Source: Symbiodinium natans (taxonomy: Eukaryota; Sar; Dinophyceae; Suessiales; Symbiodiniaceae). Taken from it: DNA of 64,000 nucleotides. The notes beneath the pieces are model-generated. The model saw only the letters and a list, made by a program, of their open reading frames with translations. It had not been told where the DNA came from and ran no database searches. Of the stretch, positions 16,745 to 26,504 are shown in pieces (the first letter of the stretch is position 1; each line of letters begins with the position of its first letter). The stretch spans positions 1 to 64,000 of the forward strand of contig CAJNDS010000689.1 in the NCBI GenBank assembly GCA_905221605.1, written 5' to 3'. The translations under genes and the position numbers were made by a program.

Positions 16745-16785
16745 AACGTGCAGACACACACACACACACACCCACACACCTACCT
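16745..16785. repeat. CA microsatellite
   Basis: ACACACACACACACAC run with CCCACACACC tail. Confidence 0.9.
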
Positions 16786-16914
16786 TCGCCTCAACCCAAA
16801 AAAGTACTCTGATCCGACGGTTGAGGTCTGGTCGTCTCTGGAGAGAAACACCTCGACTTGGGTGTGCGAACTGTGGGCTCTGAAAGAATTAATCCCGGCG
16901 AAGAAGCCCCAAAG

Positions 16915-17034
16915 CCCCAACTGCCGACGTGGCGTCGTCGCTACGGCCCGGCGGACCATCGCCAGCTCCCGGCGCCGAGCCGGGGCCGCGAAGCGGAGGG
17001 CCGCGCCGCTTTGCGTCAGGGCCGTGCGGACGAC
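16915..17034 (-). CDS. DUF4116-like exon, GC-rich
   Basis: Sense sequence after TTCGCAG| encodes VVRTALTQSGAALRFAAPA then RRRELAMVRRAVATTPRR. This follows the DUF4116 pattern (x-V-V-x-x-A-L-x-Q-x-G-x-A-L-x-F-A-A ... x-V-x-x-A-V). It is clearly GC-richer than its surroundings. A family B element (17055-17169) lies directly upstream in the gene sense, presumably as the intron. It may belong to the same gene as an island at about 17662-17604 (CAQAVRQKGALLECP). Confidence 0.5.
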
Positions 17035-17054
17035 CTGCGAACCCCAAAAACCCG

Positions 17055-17169
17055 ACTTAGAAGCTTTTTTTGGACTTAGTAAGTCTACTTAGTATCCCAT
17101 AGAAAACCGATGAGAATTCCGACAACGCACTTGACTAACCCTACTTGCTAAGTCCGACGGCTTCCAAGT
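17055..17169. mobile_element. TIR element family B
   Basis: Left ACTTAGAAGCTTTTTTTGGA then CTTAGTAAGTC; right CTTGCTAAGTCCGACGGCTT then CCAAGT. The outer arms are inverted repeats of about 25 bp with mismatches. Confidence 0.7.
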
Positions 17170-17603
17170 AAACAGACCAAAGCATGCAGACCCAAACGTG
17201 GCATGCATACTTGGGGCCCGGTGGCCTCTTGAAAACTCTGGGTTGCTGCTGAAGGAACCTGAAGTTCTAGTCATCCAAGAGAGAATAAACATGTAAGTAA
17301 GATCAGGGTTTCGGGTTTAGGGTTGGCTTCCCTGTCATGCTCGTGGTTGTTAGAGGAATCTTCGCAGCAAAAGCTTTCGAGGTTTTGAAGGTTGAGGCTT
17401 TCAAGGCCAATCCCAAAGAAACCGTGCCTCTCTGTCTGCCTGCAGTGAAGGGGAGGCATACCTCGGCTTAGGGTTTACGTTCTGGAGATAATGGACGCAC
17501 ATCTTGCTTGAAACATGCCGGAACGAGAGCAGCTGGTGCAAGGCAAGCCAGCCTTTGCTTTACAGACAGCACCCCATCATGACTTTGTTTCTACCTGGGC
17601 ACT

Positions 17604-18014
17604 CCAGCAGGGCTCCCTTCTGCCGCACGGCCTGGGCGCAGAAGAAAGGCATGTATGTGCACCGCACAGGTGAAATTTGTGTCAGAGTGACACTTTATGG
17701 CTTAACTGTCTGCGGGCTTTTTTTTGCGTAGAAATCCCCTGCTTCGCAAGCTGTGGCTGGCTCAGCTTCCGTCTCCGCTGAAAGCCCCTGGAGGATCCTT
17801 GGAGGCCCCTGGACTCGAGATGGCCGGTTTGCTCGACAGCACCTCACTTGTCGACAGGTTGCATCTCACGAGACTTGCAAGCTCAGTGGTCTCCAGTACC
17901 AAGCGTTCGGAGGAAAGGACGCTTAGACATGGTCTTGATTATTTTCTGGTCACACCTACCTCTGCAGCTCCTGGCCCATGTGGCAAACTGAGCCGACTTG
18001 CACACTCCTCAAAG
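17604..18014 (-). CDS. Possible exons, strand not settled
   Basis: Minus islands: 18014-17970 (RLSLPHGPGAAE followed by donor GTAGGT), 17905-17762 (ELASLVRCNLSTSEVLSS, ends TGA at 17762) and 17662-17604 (CAQAVRQKGALLECP, resembling half a DUF4116 unit, donor GTAGAA). A 97-codon plus frame (17724-18017) covers the same DNA with a pyrimidine-rich acceptor TTTTTTTTGCGTAG in front of it. The minus reading fits the neighbouring DUF4116 exons better. Confidence 0.3.
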
Positions 18015-18235
18015 TGAAACCGTATGATTAGCATCAAGAGCCAAAACGCTGATTGTCGTCATGGTTTTCTCCGACCACTTGTGTGAGCTATTCGTAACTC
18101 TCACACTTGAACTTCACTCCGAATATAGTGTTGTCTACTTGCCGGATCCCCTAGAAACCCTTTCTGAAAAACGGGGTGCGACATCCTGGTTTGATGTGGA
18201 AGAGTTTCAAGTCTAAAAGCAATCTACATGTTTAC

Positions 18236-18269
<34 letters not shown>

Positions 18270-18272
18270 TTG
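18236..18272. repeat. TA/CA microsatellite
   Basis: TATATATATA followed by about ten CA units. Confidence 0.9.
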
Positions 18273-18364
18273 CATAACGGATAAGAATGCTCAAAACCTT
18301 GAGAATTGTGCGTGGGCCGCGTAACCCTGGATCTACGACTCAAAGCCCTCAAAGAGGGCATGCT

Positions 18365-18473
18365 CCCAGAGACTCCAAAATCCCTTAATTAAGGAATATA
18401 CCTTAAATTATAGTAGGATCCCTAATATGATTTAAGATATAATCCTTAATTTAGGGATATTGGAGTCTCTGGG
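18365..18473. mobile_element. TIR element family C, well preserved
   Basis: Terminal inverted repeats of 31 bp with two mismatches (left starts CCCAGAGACTCCAAAATCCC, right ends TTGGAGTCTCTGGG). Length 109 bp. It abuts the family D element that starts at 18474. Confidence 0.9.
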
Positions 18474-18611
18474 CTTGGAGGGTCAGGGTACTTAAAACCA
18501 CCTACAAGTGTAGTTAGACCCATTTATAAGCCCTTTCGTACCCTAATGGGGTTCTAACTGGGTAGTAAGTGCAGTTTATATTTGGGTCAGTATCTACCAC
18601 GAACCTCCAAG
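18474..18611. mobile_element. TIR element family D, opposite orientation
   Basis: Left CTTGGAGGGTCAGGGTACTT, right CACGAACCTCCAAG. Inverted repeats match family D (CTTGGAGGTTCATGGTACTT at 24016). About 138 bp; it begins at the base after the family C element. Confidence 0.8.
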
Positions 18612-18742
18612 CAGGTGTGTTCAGCCTCCAAGGTGATCTCCCGGTCATAGCGCATGGCTAAGGACAGCAGAGGGAAGACGTCACCTTGGCGCGTCAAAGC
18701 CAGGCCAGGGGACATCAACCAACTTCTGCAATGCCCTAAACA
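18612..18742 (-). CDS. DUF4116-like exon candidate
   Basis: Sense frame after GCATTGCAG| reads LALTRQGDVFPLLSLAMRYD then REITLEA. The end resembles the D-R-E-I-V-L-E-A start of a DUF4116 unit; the beginning is less clear. In gene sense the exon runs directly into the family D element at 18611, which with the family C element would form the next intron. Confidence 0.35.
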
Positions 18743-19019
18743 AACAGAATCTCAGGTAAGTCTGGGGGGTTGTTTCTACTCTAACAACATCTTGAACCCT
18801 AAGCCCTAAACTCTAAACCCCGAGCCCTTGCGGTTTTAGGGTTCAGGACTTAAGCGGCCTTAGCGTCGGTGGGTGCTTTGTTTCTTCCACTCCAAAAAGA
18901 GATGAATACACCAGCCCCCCAAACTAAACCCCTACCTAGCCTGTAATCATAGGACTCTACCCTAAACCCTAAACCCTAAACCCTAAACCCTAAACCTTGC
19001 ACCCCTAAGGTTGCACCCT

Positions 19020-19082
19020 TAGGCGAAGCCATCCCAAGGGGCAGTTCTTCTGCACGGCTGCAAGCGCCAGCGCCTTGTCATC
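19020..19082 (-). CDS. DUF4116 repeat micro-exon
   Basis: Sense acceptor TTTAGGGCTCTCAG|GATGAC, then DDKALALAAVQKNCPLGWL, a clear half-unit of DUF4116 (D-D-K-x-x-x-L-A-A-V-Q-x-N). About 60 bp; the donor is GCCTAAGG or GTGCAACC. The upstream flank is a dense CCCTAAA/CCCTAG tract (19085-19200), and the acceptor CAG follows TTTAGGG directly. Confidence 0.55.
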
Positions 19083-19983
19083 CTGAGAGCCCTAAACCCT
19101 AGCCCAAAACCCTAAACCCTAAACCCTTGTAGCCCTAAACCCTAGCCCTAAACGCAAAACCCTTCTAGCCCCAAACCCTAAACCCTAGCCGTAAACCCTA
19201 GACCCTAAACGTGGGCGTTGCTGTTCGAGAGTTGGTCCTCTTCACTTGGGGTGGATTTGGAGGGTCCGAGAGGAAAACCCAACACCCTAAATATCTCTGG
19301 GCCCAATAGGAGTTACATAAGGGTTTTAGGGTTTAGGGTTACATTAGGGGTTTTAGGGTTTAGGGCTTCAGGGGCTTCTCGGAAATTTCTAGCGGCCCTC
19401 CAAAGAGGGAACATATAGAAATACTTAGAACCCCGTGAGGCTCTCTCTCAGAGGTATGGCCCGGCTCAAGAAAGATTTCCATGCTAAAGCCGAAGCCCCC
19501 GTAATTCCCCTAAAGCCCCTAACCCCCCAAAGACCTTTGAAGGGGGCGTTGGTGTGACTTGTTGCCTCGGGTCGAAGGCCTTTCGGCATGCCGTTGGCGC
19601 TTCGGGCCAGGGCATTGGGAGTTTGCGGAGTTCGGGGTTCAAGGTGCATACACTGTAGGATTCGATGACAACATCCGAAACACGTGAACTCTCATCCTCA
19701 CAATGGCAGGGTCTCGGGTGTTGCATTTAAGTGTTTAGGGCCAGAGAAGCCAATAGTGCCAGGGTGGACCATTCTTGATGAGCAGGGTTTTTTGAAGGAA
19801 CCCAGTCCCTGAACAAACCCCAAACCCAATAGACATGGAACAAGGGCTCACTCTGGGATACAGGCTCGAATCAAAAAAAGTGATTATGTCAGGAGCTGCT
19901 CGTGGAAATTGACTGTGGGTTCTCCCCTGAAATATCACCCCACATCCCTTCACCCTCAATTTAGGGCTTGAGGGTTTAGGTCA

Positions 19984-20091
19984 ACCCTAAACCCTAAACC
20001 CTAAACCCTAAACCCTAAACCCTAAACCCTAAACCCTAAACCCTAAACCCTAAACCCTAAACCCTAAACCCTAAACCCTAAACCCTAAACC
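19984..20091. repeat. Perfect CCCTAAA array, about 15 units
   Basis: Uninterrupted 7-bp repeats. It is followed by CCCATTCCAG, a good 3' splice-site context for the plus strand, and an open island (20100-20172, FKPLMPPRESQLQRSG). Confidence 0.95.
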
Positions 20092-20099
20092 CCATTCCA

Positions 20100-20840
20100 G
20101 CCTTCAAACCTCTAATGCCCCCACGGGAATCCCAACTCCAACGCTCAGGGATTGGACGCGAGCCGGGCTCGCAGGGTGAGGGTTAGGGCTTCAGAGGGTT
20201 TAGGGTTTAGGGTTCAGAGGGTTTAGGGTTTAGAGGGGTTTAGGGTCCAAACAAAAGTCCCAGGGTTGAGTGCTCGCCTCTGCGTCTGGTGGACACGGCA
20301 GGGCTGCGTCCAGGCTGTCCTGGAGCGATGGTGGGCATGGACTTAGGATGCGCGGGGCAGCAAGGCAACTTTCATGCTTTCTGATGTTCGAAGAATTGGA
20401 GGCTTGCAATCTGAAACATGTCTGCTTTGTCTTCAAGAAGGATGAAAGGCAACATCTACTCCTTCGTCTGCAAACTTCTCTCATCTGCTCTTGTTCTCCC
20501 AGCTGCCGTGACTGTTTGAGGTTGTGGCTGTGGCTCTGCTACTATTTGCTTCAGAACCCACCAAAAAATAGAACCAGCAATCCCTACATTACCCTTATAA
20601 GGAAGAACATATATATAATGATAATGATAATAATAGTTATTATTTAGATATCCCAAGGTACCTAGTAATCCTAAACTCTAAACCCTAAACCCTAAACAAT
20701 GTCTATGTCTGTCCTCCGCCATGTCATCCGGCGTCTCTGCAACCTTTGCAGTTGGGTTGCTGCCCGAAAGGGCTGAGCATGGCTTAGAGTTTCAGTTTGG
20801 GGTCAAGCGGTGGGATGATGGCAAGCCTGCATTATGAAAA
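20100..20840 (+). CDS. Possible plus-strand exons, unknown
   Basis: Islands: 20100-20172 after CATTCCAG; 20246-20600, where two plus frames are open (SPLRLVDTAGLRPGCPG, and LMFEELEACNLKHVCFVF); 20705-20842 (GLLPERAEHGLEFQFGVKRW, then TGA). Between them lie a partial family M element and an ATAATG microsatellite. No domain recognised. Confidence 0.25.
20538..20650. mobile_element. TIR element family M, partial
   Basis: CTACTATTTGCTTCAGAACC and ACATTACCCTTATAAGGAAG match the copy at 31600; the far end is replaced by ATAATGATAATAA microsatellite. Confidence 0.5.
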
Positions 20841-20858
20841 AACTCTTGGAGTCTGTAC

Positions 20859-20998
20859 CTACTTGGGGGTTCATGGTACTTATTCACCAAATAGAGCTGT
20901 ACTTATAATTGTACTTACAACCATATTAGGGCACTTAAGGGGCTTATGAGTGGGTTGTACGTACAGTAATAATTGGCGAAGAACCATGAACCAAGTAG
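20859..20998. mobile_element. TIR element family D
   Basis: Left CTACTTGGGGGTTCATGGTA, right GAAGAACCATGAACCAAGTAG (inverted repeat of about 20 bp). Internal GCACTTAAGGGGCTTATGAG. 140 bp. Confidence 0.85.
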
Positions 20999-21424
20999 TT
21001 CAGCAAGGGGGAGGAGATGGTATGCCAGATGACCTGCTCTCGGGATGGGCCTATGGCTAAATCTCTAAGTCTGCTTCCATATGCGTAAACTGCTAGAAGC
21101 CCAGAGCCCGCAACAGCAACACCTGAAACCGAAGACCGCAATACCACCCGCGAACACTCTCAGACGCCAAGCCCTGCCAAAATCTCTGATGCCATGCAGC
21201 AGACACAAGAAACAGTGTATAAACACTAGCATTGGGGAGGGAGCTGAGGAGGAGGAGGGGCAAGGCCCTCCCAAATGATGTGCATGGTGGGATCGTATGC
21301 CAGTTGTATGGTATTGCTCGTTCAGCCGACAAGCTTCCTTTAGGCACTCATCGAACGGTCGTCAAAAGAAGGCGAATTTGGTACTTCTACGGAGAGAGGC
21401 AGTCTTGACCCTACCTAAGGATGA

Positions 21425-21579
21425 CATGTCGTGCGTGCTTCGCAGAAATATGCTGCCGGCTGATTGTCTTTGATGCCTTCTCCCAAAACCCTCACTGTCA
21501 AATCCTCCCCCACGCCCTTCGAGACTAGGCGCCTGCGACGCTTCGGGCACTTGACTTCGGGCGCGGAGGCCTCCGACAT
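21425..21579 (-). CDS. Possible first exon, unknown
   Basis: Begins at ATG (21579) and reads MSEASAPEVKCPKRRRRLVS then GEDLTVRVLGEGIK; a basic patch PKRRRR could be a nuclear localisation signal. Open to TAG near 21417; a splice donor (GCACGC or GTAGGG) probably ends it. No family recognised. A plus-strand ORF starts about 175 bp away at 21754, so the pair would be divergent. Confidence 0.3.
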
Positions 21580-22079
21580 GCCAGGTTTGGATATTTGTGT
21601 CTTGCGAAAAGTTTGCTAGCAGCAGTTTGCAAGGTAGAGCTATGGTCTACGCGTTGTTGATTCAGTTCTGCTGGCGGGCACTCTCGTGGTGCTGTGGCTG
21701 GATGGATGGCAAGACAGAACCTTGAACCCTAAACCCTCAACACACAGAACCCAATGTCAGAGTTCGTCGCTGTGCGGCTCAGCGCAAAACACCAACCTTT
21801 TTGTCTTCAAATAATGTGGCCGGGGAACTTGAACTTCATCTCCAGCTCTGAGGGTTTATTTAGGGTTTGGGGTTTAGGGTTTAGGGTTCAGGGTTCAGCA
21901 TCTCAAGTCCGAGCATTTACTAGTCAAGCAGCTTGTCAAGCGTTGGAATAAAACCCCACCCACCCAAGAAACCCATAACATTGAGAAAATACAAAGTTCA
22001 CTCAACACATTCCCAGTAGGCTTAAAGCTCAAGGTCCAGTTAACCCAAAACCCGAAATCTAACTTTCAAACCTCCTCAC

Positions 22080-22190
22080 TTGATGGATGGCAATAGGTTG
22101 GCGGGTGGGAGGTGGGGGGTGGTGGGGGGGGGGGGGATTGGGGGGGTGGGGGGGCGGGGGGTGGGGGGGGTGGGGGTGGGGGTGGGGCCA
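22080..22190. repeat. G-rich tract
   Basis: About 80 bp of nearly pure G with T interruptions, preceded by GGGTGGGAGG. It has quadruplex potential, and the encoded poly-Gly/Pro frames are artefacts. Confidence 0.9.
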
Positions 22191-22194
22191 CCAG

Positions 22195-22570
22195 GAGGAA
22201 AAAAACAATATGGCGACGAAGGAAGGGCGTCAGGGGGGCGTCAGGGTTTAGGGCCCACCAAGGGGACAAAAAACAATATGCCGACGAAGGGCGCCAGGGC
22301 CCAGGGCCCACCAGGGGGAAAAAAAAAACAATATGCCGACGAAGGGCGTCAGGGTTTAGGGCCCACCAGGGGGAAAAAACAATTTGCCGACGAAGGGCGT
22401 CAGGGTTTAGGGCCCACCACGGGGAAAAAAAACAATATGCCGACGAAGGGCGTCAGGGTTTAGGGCCCACCAGGGGGAAGAAAAAAAACAATATGCCGAG
22501 GAAGGGCGTCAGGGTTTAGGGCCCACCAGGGGGAAAGAAAAAAACAATATGCCGACGAAGGGCATTAGGG
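22195..22570. repeat. Minisatellite with embedded TTTAGGG, about 55-bp unit
   Basis: Seven copies of a unit with CAATATGCCGACGAAGGGCG, TCAGGGTTTAGGGCCCACCA and GGGGGAAAAAAAA. Unit starts fall near 22205, 22274, 22329, 22379, 22432, 22489 and 22545. Each unit carries one TTTAGGG, so the telomere-type word is part of the satellite here. Confidence 0.9.
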
Positions 22571-24013
22571 CTTAAATATGCATAGTAAGAGAGGGTTTAG
22601 GGTCGAGTGTTTCGGGTTTAGGGGGATGAAGGCACTGATCAGCATGCGTGGCAGCCATTTTACAAGGGGAGCCTACGTGAAGTTGCATCGGGGTTTGGGC
22701 CAAGCAACGTCTGCAACTTCGGGATTTCAAAGTTGAGGGTGTAGGGCTTCGGAGGCTGCGCCGTTAGGGAGTGTCGCGGGTGGGGGGGGGGCTCGTTCTC
22801 TTGGGCTTCGAGAGCACGTGGGAAAACTGGAGTGTCGAGCGCGTGCATTTCCCACAAACAGTGTTCATCAGAAAGTACATGACATGAAATGGGATGGTGC
22901 CTACTTTCGTGCCGTACGTCCACTCGAAACAGCCCAGGAACCGGCACACTGTCTTATCAACCTTGCGTGTGCTTGAGGCTTCAGCTTACAAATAGACCTT
23001 AGAGTTTTGCTTCGGGCCCAACCGTTTCTACTCGGCAGACAACCAGTTGCGCGCGGAAACACATAATATACCAGATGCAATTCTAAACCTAAACCACCCC
23101 CCCCCCCTCCTTCACAAGCTGGAGACTTGGTGAAGTTGGCAGATGGGTAGTTTCCAACATGATGGTCCCTTTTTTGGTACCTATAGTTTAAGCAGCACCC
23201 TGTCCAAAGGCCAAAAAGGCACGTCAATTTTGCAAAAAAAAACTGGCCAGATTTGGGCTCCCGTCATGCAAGGGCAACAGAGCCATCGCTCCCGGCCAAT
23301 CGAGCGAAAGAGTTGTCGGCTGAAACTTGCCTTGGATCCGAAGGCCCTCAACGACATGGAGGGTATCTGACTTCTCCAATCACCAGGTGGGGGAAAAAAG
23401 GAACTGCCCCTAAGCCCTAAACCCGGAACAAAGCCTTGAACCCTACGAAATAAAGGAACCGAAAATGCGCAACAGTGGGCTTGAGCATTCTGGGAACTAA
23501 GGTCCCCTTTTCTAACCGCAAGTATTGCAGAATCCCCTGGGAAGAAGGCCCTAGAAACCCTAAATCCCTTAAAAAAACCCTAAGCCCCAAAGCCAAAGCG
23601 CTTCGAATCGACAGGCTCTCGGAATGGATGGGCAGCTTAAGAAGGAATCCCTTTGGGCAGCCTCCTGTGTTTGGGTTCAGGGTTTAGGGATTGGGGCTTG
23701 GGGTTTTGAGATTGAGGTCTGGCATTTAGGGTTTCGGGATTGGGGTTTAGGGTTTAGGGTTTAGGGTTTAGGGCTTGGGCCCCCACCCCCCTGTTAGGGG
23801 TTTTAGGGGCCCCTCAGAGGTTGATGGGGCTGACCCCAAGCCCAAAGCCCGAAATCCTAAACTGTAAATCCTACATCCGAAACGCCAAAACCCGAACTTG
23901 TAGTTATTCGACCCTTCTATGGGGGGTTTACGAGCATCGGGGACTCCTAATATCGACCCAAATAGTATCATTCCCTCATAATAAGGACGCCAATCAGGTA
24001 CCCCCCCCCCCGC

Positions 24014-24178
24014 ATACTTGGAGGTTCATGGTACTTATTAACCATTTATAACTGTACTTATAGCTGTACTTATAACCCTATTGGGGCTCTTAAGGGGCTT
24101 ATAAGTGGGCCATAAGTACAGTTATAATTGGCAATTAAGTACCAAGAAACCCTAAACCCTAAACCCTAAACCAAGTAG
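24014..24178. mobile_element. TIR element family D with telomere-type insert
   Basis: Left ACTTGGAGGTTCATGGTACT, interior GGGGCTCTTAAGGGGCTTAT. The right end reads ...AAGTACCAAGAA, then three CCCTAAA units, then ACCAAGTAG. In the sister copy at 20859 the same place reads AAGAACCATGAACCAAGTAG with no insert. Confidence 0.75.
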
Positions 24179-24816
24179 TACGTCCGGCCTGAGAGCGACC
24201 CAGCGATGTCCTCCACAAGGCCTCCCTGCCCGAAGCCTAGCAGTTTAGGGTTTAGGGTTTTGGGGTGCCTGGGGCCTTTAGTATGGTCGCTTCTGGAGTA
24301 GGGGAATATGGGACCATGCCACGACCCTAAGAGGGTTCCAGGGGGTTTGGGTGTCAGGTTGGGAGGCGGGGGATGAAGGCTTGAAGGGCTTCGGCTCAAC
24401 GTGCTTTGTCCGCGGACGTAAGCCTAAGACTCTCTAAGAAATGCCGGTTTAAGGTGGAAGAAGAAAGAGATTGGGCGCCACGGCGCCCTCAGCAGTGTAG
24501 TGTTCCGAAACCCTGACCCCCAAACCCCTAACCCTAAACCCCAAACCCTACACCGAACCCTCAGTCCTAAGCTTGCTTCGGAACCCAAGCGCCCGAGCTG
24601 CAGTTTAGGGTTTTGGGTTAAGGGTTAGGGTTGAGGGTTTACGGGTCCGCCCTAAAGCCGACCCCCTAAAACATGGGTCCACGGCTGAGGCGATGAAACT
24701 AGACTCTAAACCCTCAAACTCTTGCTACTACTCTAAACCCCTACCTAAACCTGAAACCTCAAGCCCTAGATGGCCCTAAACCCTCAAACCTCAAACTCTT
24801 GTTATTCCAAACCCTT

Positions 24817-24908
24817 CTTAGTAGCCCAGTAACCATATTCTAATGAGGGTACCCTTTTTTTGGGTTGGCTACTTTAGCAGGGAACCTTGACCCAACAAAA
24901 ATGGGAAA
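24817..24908. mobile_element. TIR element family A, right end worn
   Basis: CTTAGTAGCCCAGTAACCAT then TTTTTTTGGGTTGGCTAC, as in the copy at 8526; the second inverted repeat is not recognisable. Confidence 0.6.
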
Positions 24909-25114
24909 AGGGAGCCCTGAACCCGCTGAGCACGGAAGTCTTCCGCCTCTGGCAAAGGTGAGCTCAAGTGGGCGGTGCCGCTCCAGTGCTTTCTGCAGCA
25001 AGGCGTTTGGCCTCTGCGGGCTTAAGGTCGAAAATTTCCACGGTAGGACTGAAGGTAGTTTCGGCCCTTGTGCTTCAAACACTAAACCCTAAACCCTAAA
25101 CCCTAAACCCAAAT

Positions 25115-25433
25115 TTAAGTGTGTGTGTGTGTACCCTGATTCTAAGCTAAGGGACTTGGATACGCCAATAAGGTTGGACCGAGATCCAGCATCTCGCTCA
25201 ATTTTCCCGCAGGGGGCTCTCGGAGCCTAACTGGGACAAGAGCCAACGAAGACGCCCAGTTAGAGCTTGTGAAGCAAGGATGGACGCATCCTTGTGTACC
25301 TGCGCAATGTTCACAGTGCTGTTGTTTCCTTTTGGTCACTCAGTGATCTGAAGTTTCAGTACCTCCTGGATGAGATCTGGCAACAGTGTACCATTGTACA
25401 ACAATCTCTGGTTGACCTCCCTCTCTCCGTGTG
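25115..25433. repeat. Direct repeat, copy 1 (about 300 bp)
   Basis: From a GT microsatellite through TTCTAAGCTAAGGGACTTGG to CTCTCTCCGTGTGTG. A second copy lies at 26151-26472 with one substitution seen (GGGACAAGAG versus GGGACGAGAG). A 65-codon minus frame is identical in both and is probably not a gene. Confidence 0.95.
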
Positions 25434-25563
25434 TGGGCTTCATCGCCCAAGGGCAATTCACCCGTTTGGGCATTGCCTGATTCCTGGATGGGGATCACCC
25501 AAGTAAACAGAGAGGCTTCAGTGCCAGATGAGCCTTTGTAGGCACCCAGTGCTATGAGCGGAT

Positions 25564-25566
<3 letters not shown>

Positions 25567-25645
<79 letters not shown>
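25567..25645. repeat. CT microsatellite
   Basis: Nearly 40 uninterrupted CT units. The long poly-(Arg-Glu) open frames on the other strand are artefacts of this run. Confidence 0.98.
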
Positions 25646-25648
<3 letters not shown>

Positions 25649-26150
25649 ACCAGCCACGCCGGCTGAAGCTCAGTGTCGCCAATAAGGGCGGAACCGGAAA
25701 TTGTTGAAGGGTGTCTTAAACCCAGTCGTGAGACATAGACGAGGTGGTCTAACTCTCTATTCGTGGGTCTCGACCCGAGTCGTATTTGCAAATACTTAGA
25801 CCGTTTTCTTTCTTGCTGGACATTTCGCCGCTCGGCTTCTGTCTTAGTAGAGGTGCTCTGGGTCGCTGTTGACAGCGGGGGCCTCCTGGGATGCTCCTGG
25901 GCCCTTTGTGGCAGCTGGGGGTCCTCCACGACGACGACGATGATGGGAGGTGCCTTGGGTCACGGCGCTGGCAGCTGGGATCTCCCGGACGCTCCTGGGC
26001 CTTTCATGGCAGCTGGAGGTCTCTGACGACGATGACGACGACACTAAGGATTTCTAAGGTCGGTGCTGGAGGAGGAGGGCCTATGGCGGTGACGGGGCTA
26101 TGGCGGAGGATTGGGCCTTGGAATGCATTGTGTCTCCCCTCGTAGGAGGG

Positions 26151-26472
26151 GTGTGTGTGTGTGTGTGTGAACCCTGGTTCTAAGCTAAGGGACTTGGATA
26201 CGCCAATAAGGTTGGACCGAGATCCAGCATCTCGCTCAATTTTCCCGCAGGGGGCTCTCGGAGCCTAACTGGGACGAGAGCCAACGAAGACGCCCAGTTA
26301 GAGCTTGTGAAGCAAGGATGGACGCATCCTTGTGTACCTGCGCAATGTTCACAGTGCTGTTGTTTCCTTTTGGTCACTCAGTGATCTGAAGTTTCAGTAC
26401 CTCCTGGATGAGATCTGGCAACAGTGTACCATTGTACAACAATCTCTGGTTGACCTCCCTCTCTCCGTGTGT
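26151..26472. repeat. Direct repeat, copy 2 (about 300 bp)
   Basis: Near-identical to 25115-25433, about 1.04 kb downstream and in the same orientation, also entered through a GT microsatellite and left through CCGTGTGTG. The roughly 720 bp between the copies contains the CT run and GC-rich sequence without a motif. Confidence 0.95.
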
Positions 26473-26504
26473 GTGTGTGGGTTTCGGGTTTAGAGTCTAG
26501 AGTT

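Noticed and set aside
19218-19418. Many ORFs ending in GLGFRV or LNPKP
   Set aside because: GLGFRV and LNPKP are translations of TTTAGGG and CCCTAAA. They mark repeat, and such ORF ends were trimmed or the ORF dropped.
22080-22519. ORFs with poly-Gly and repeated KKQYADEGRQG
   Set aside because: They are translations of a G tract and a minisatellite.
25340-25929. Long minus ORFs with poly-(Arg-Glu)
   Set aside because: They are read-through of the CT microsatellite.
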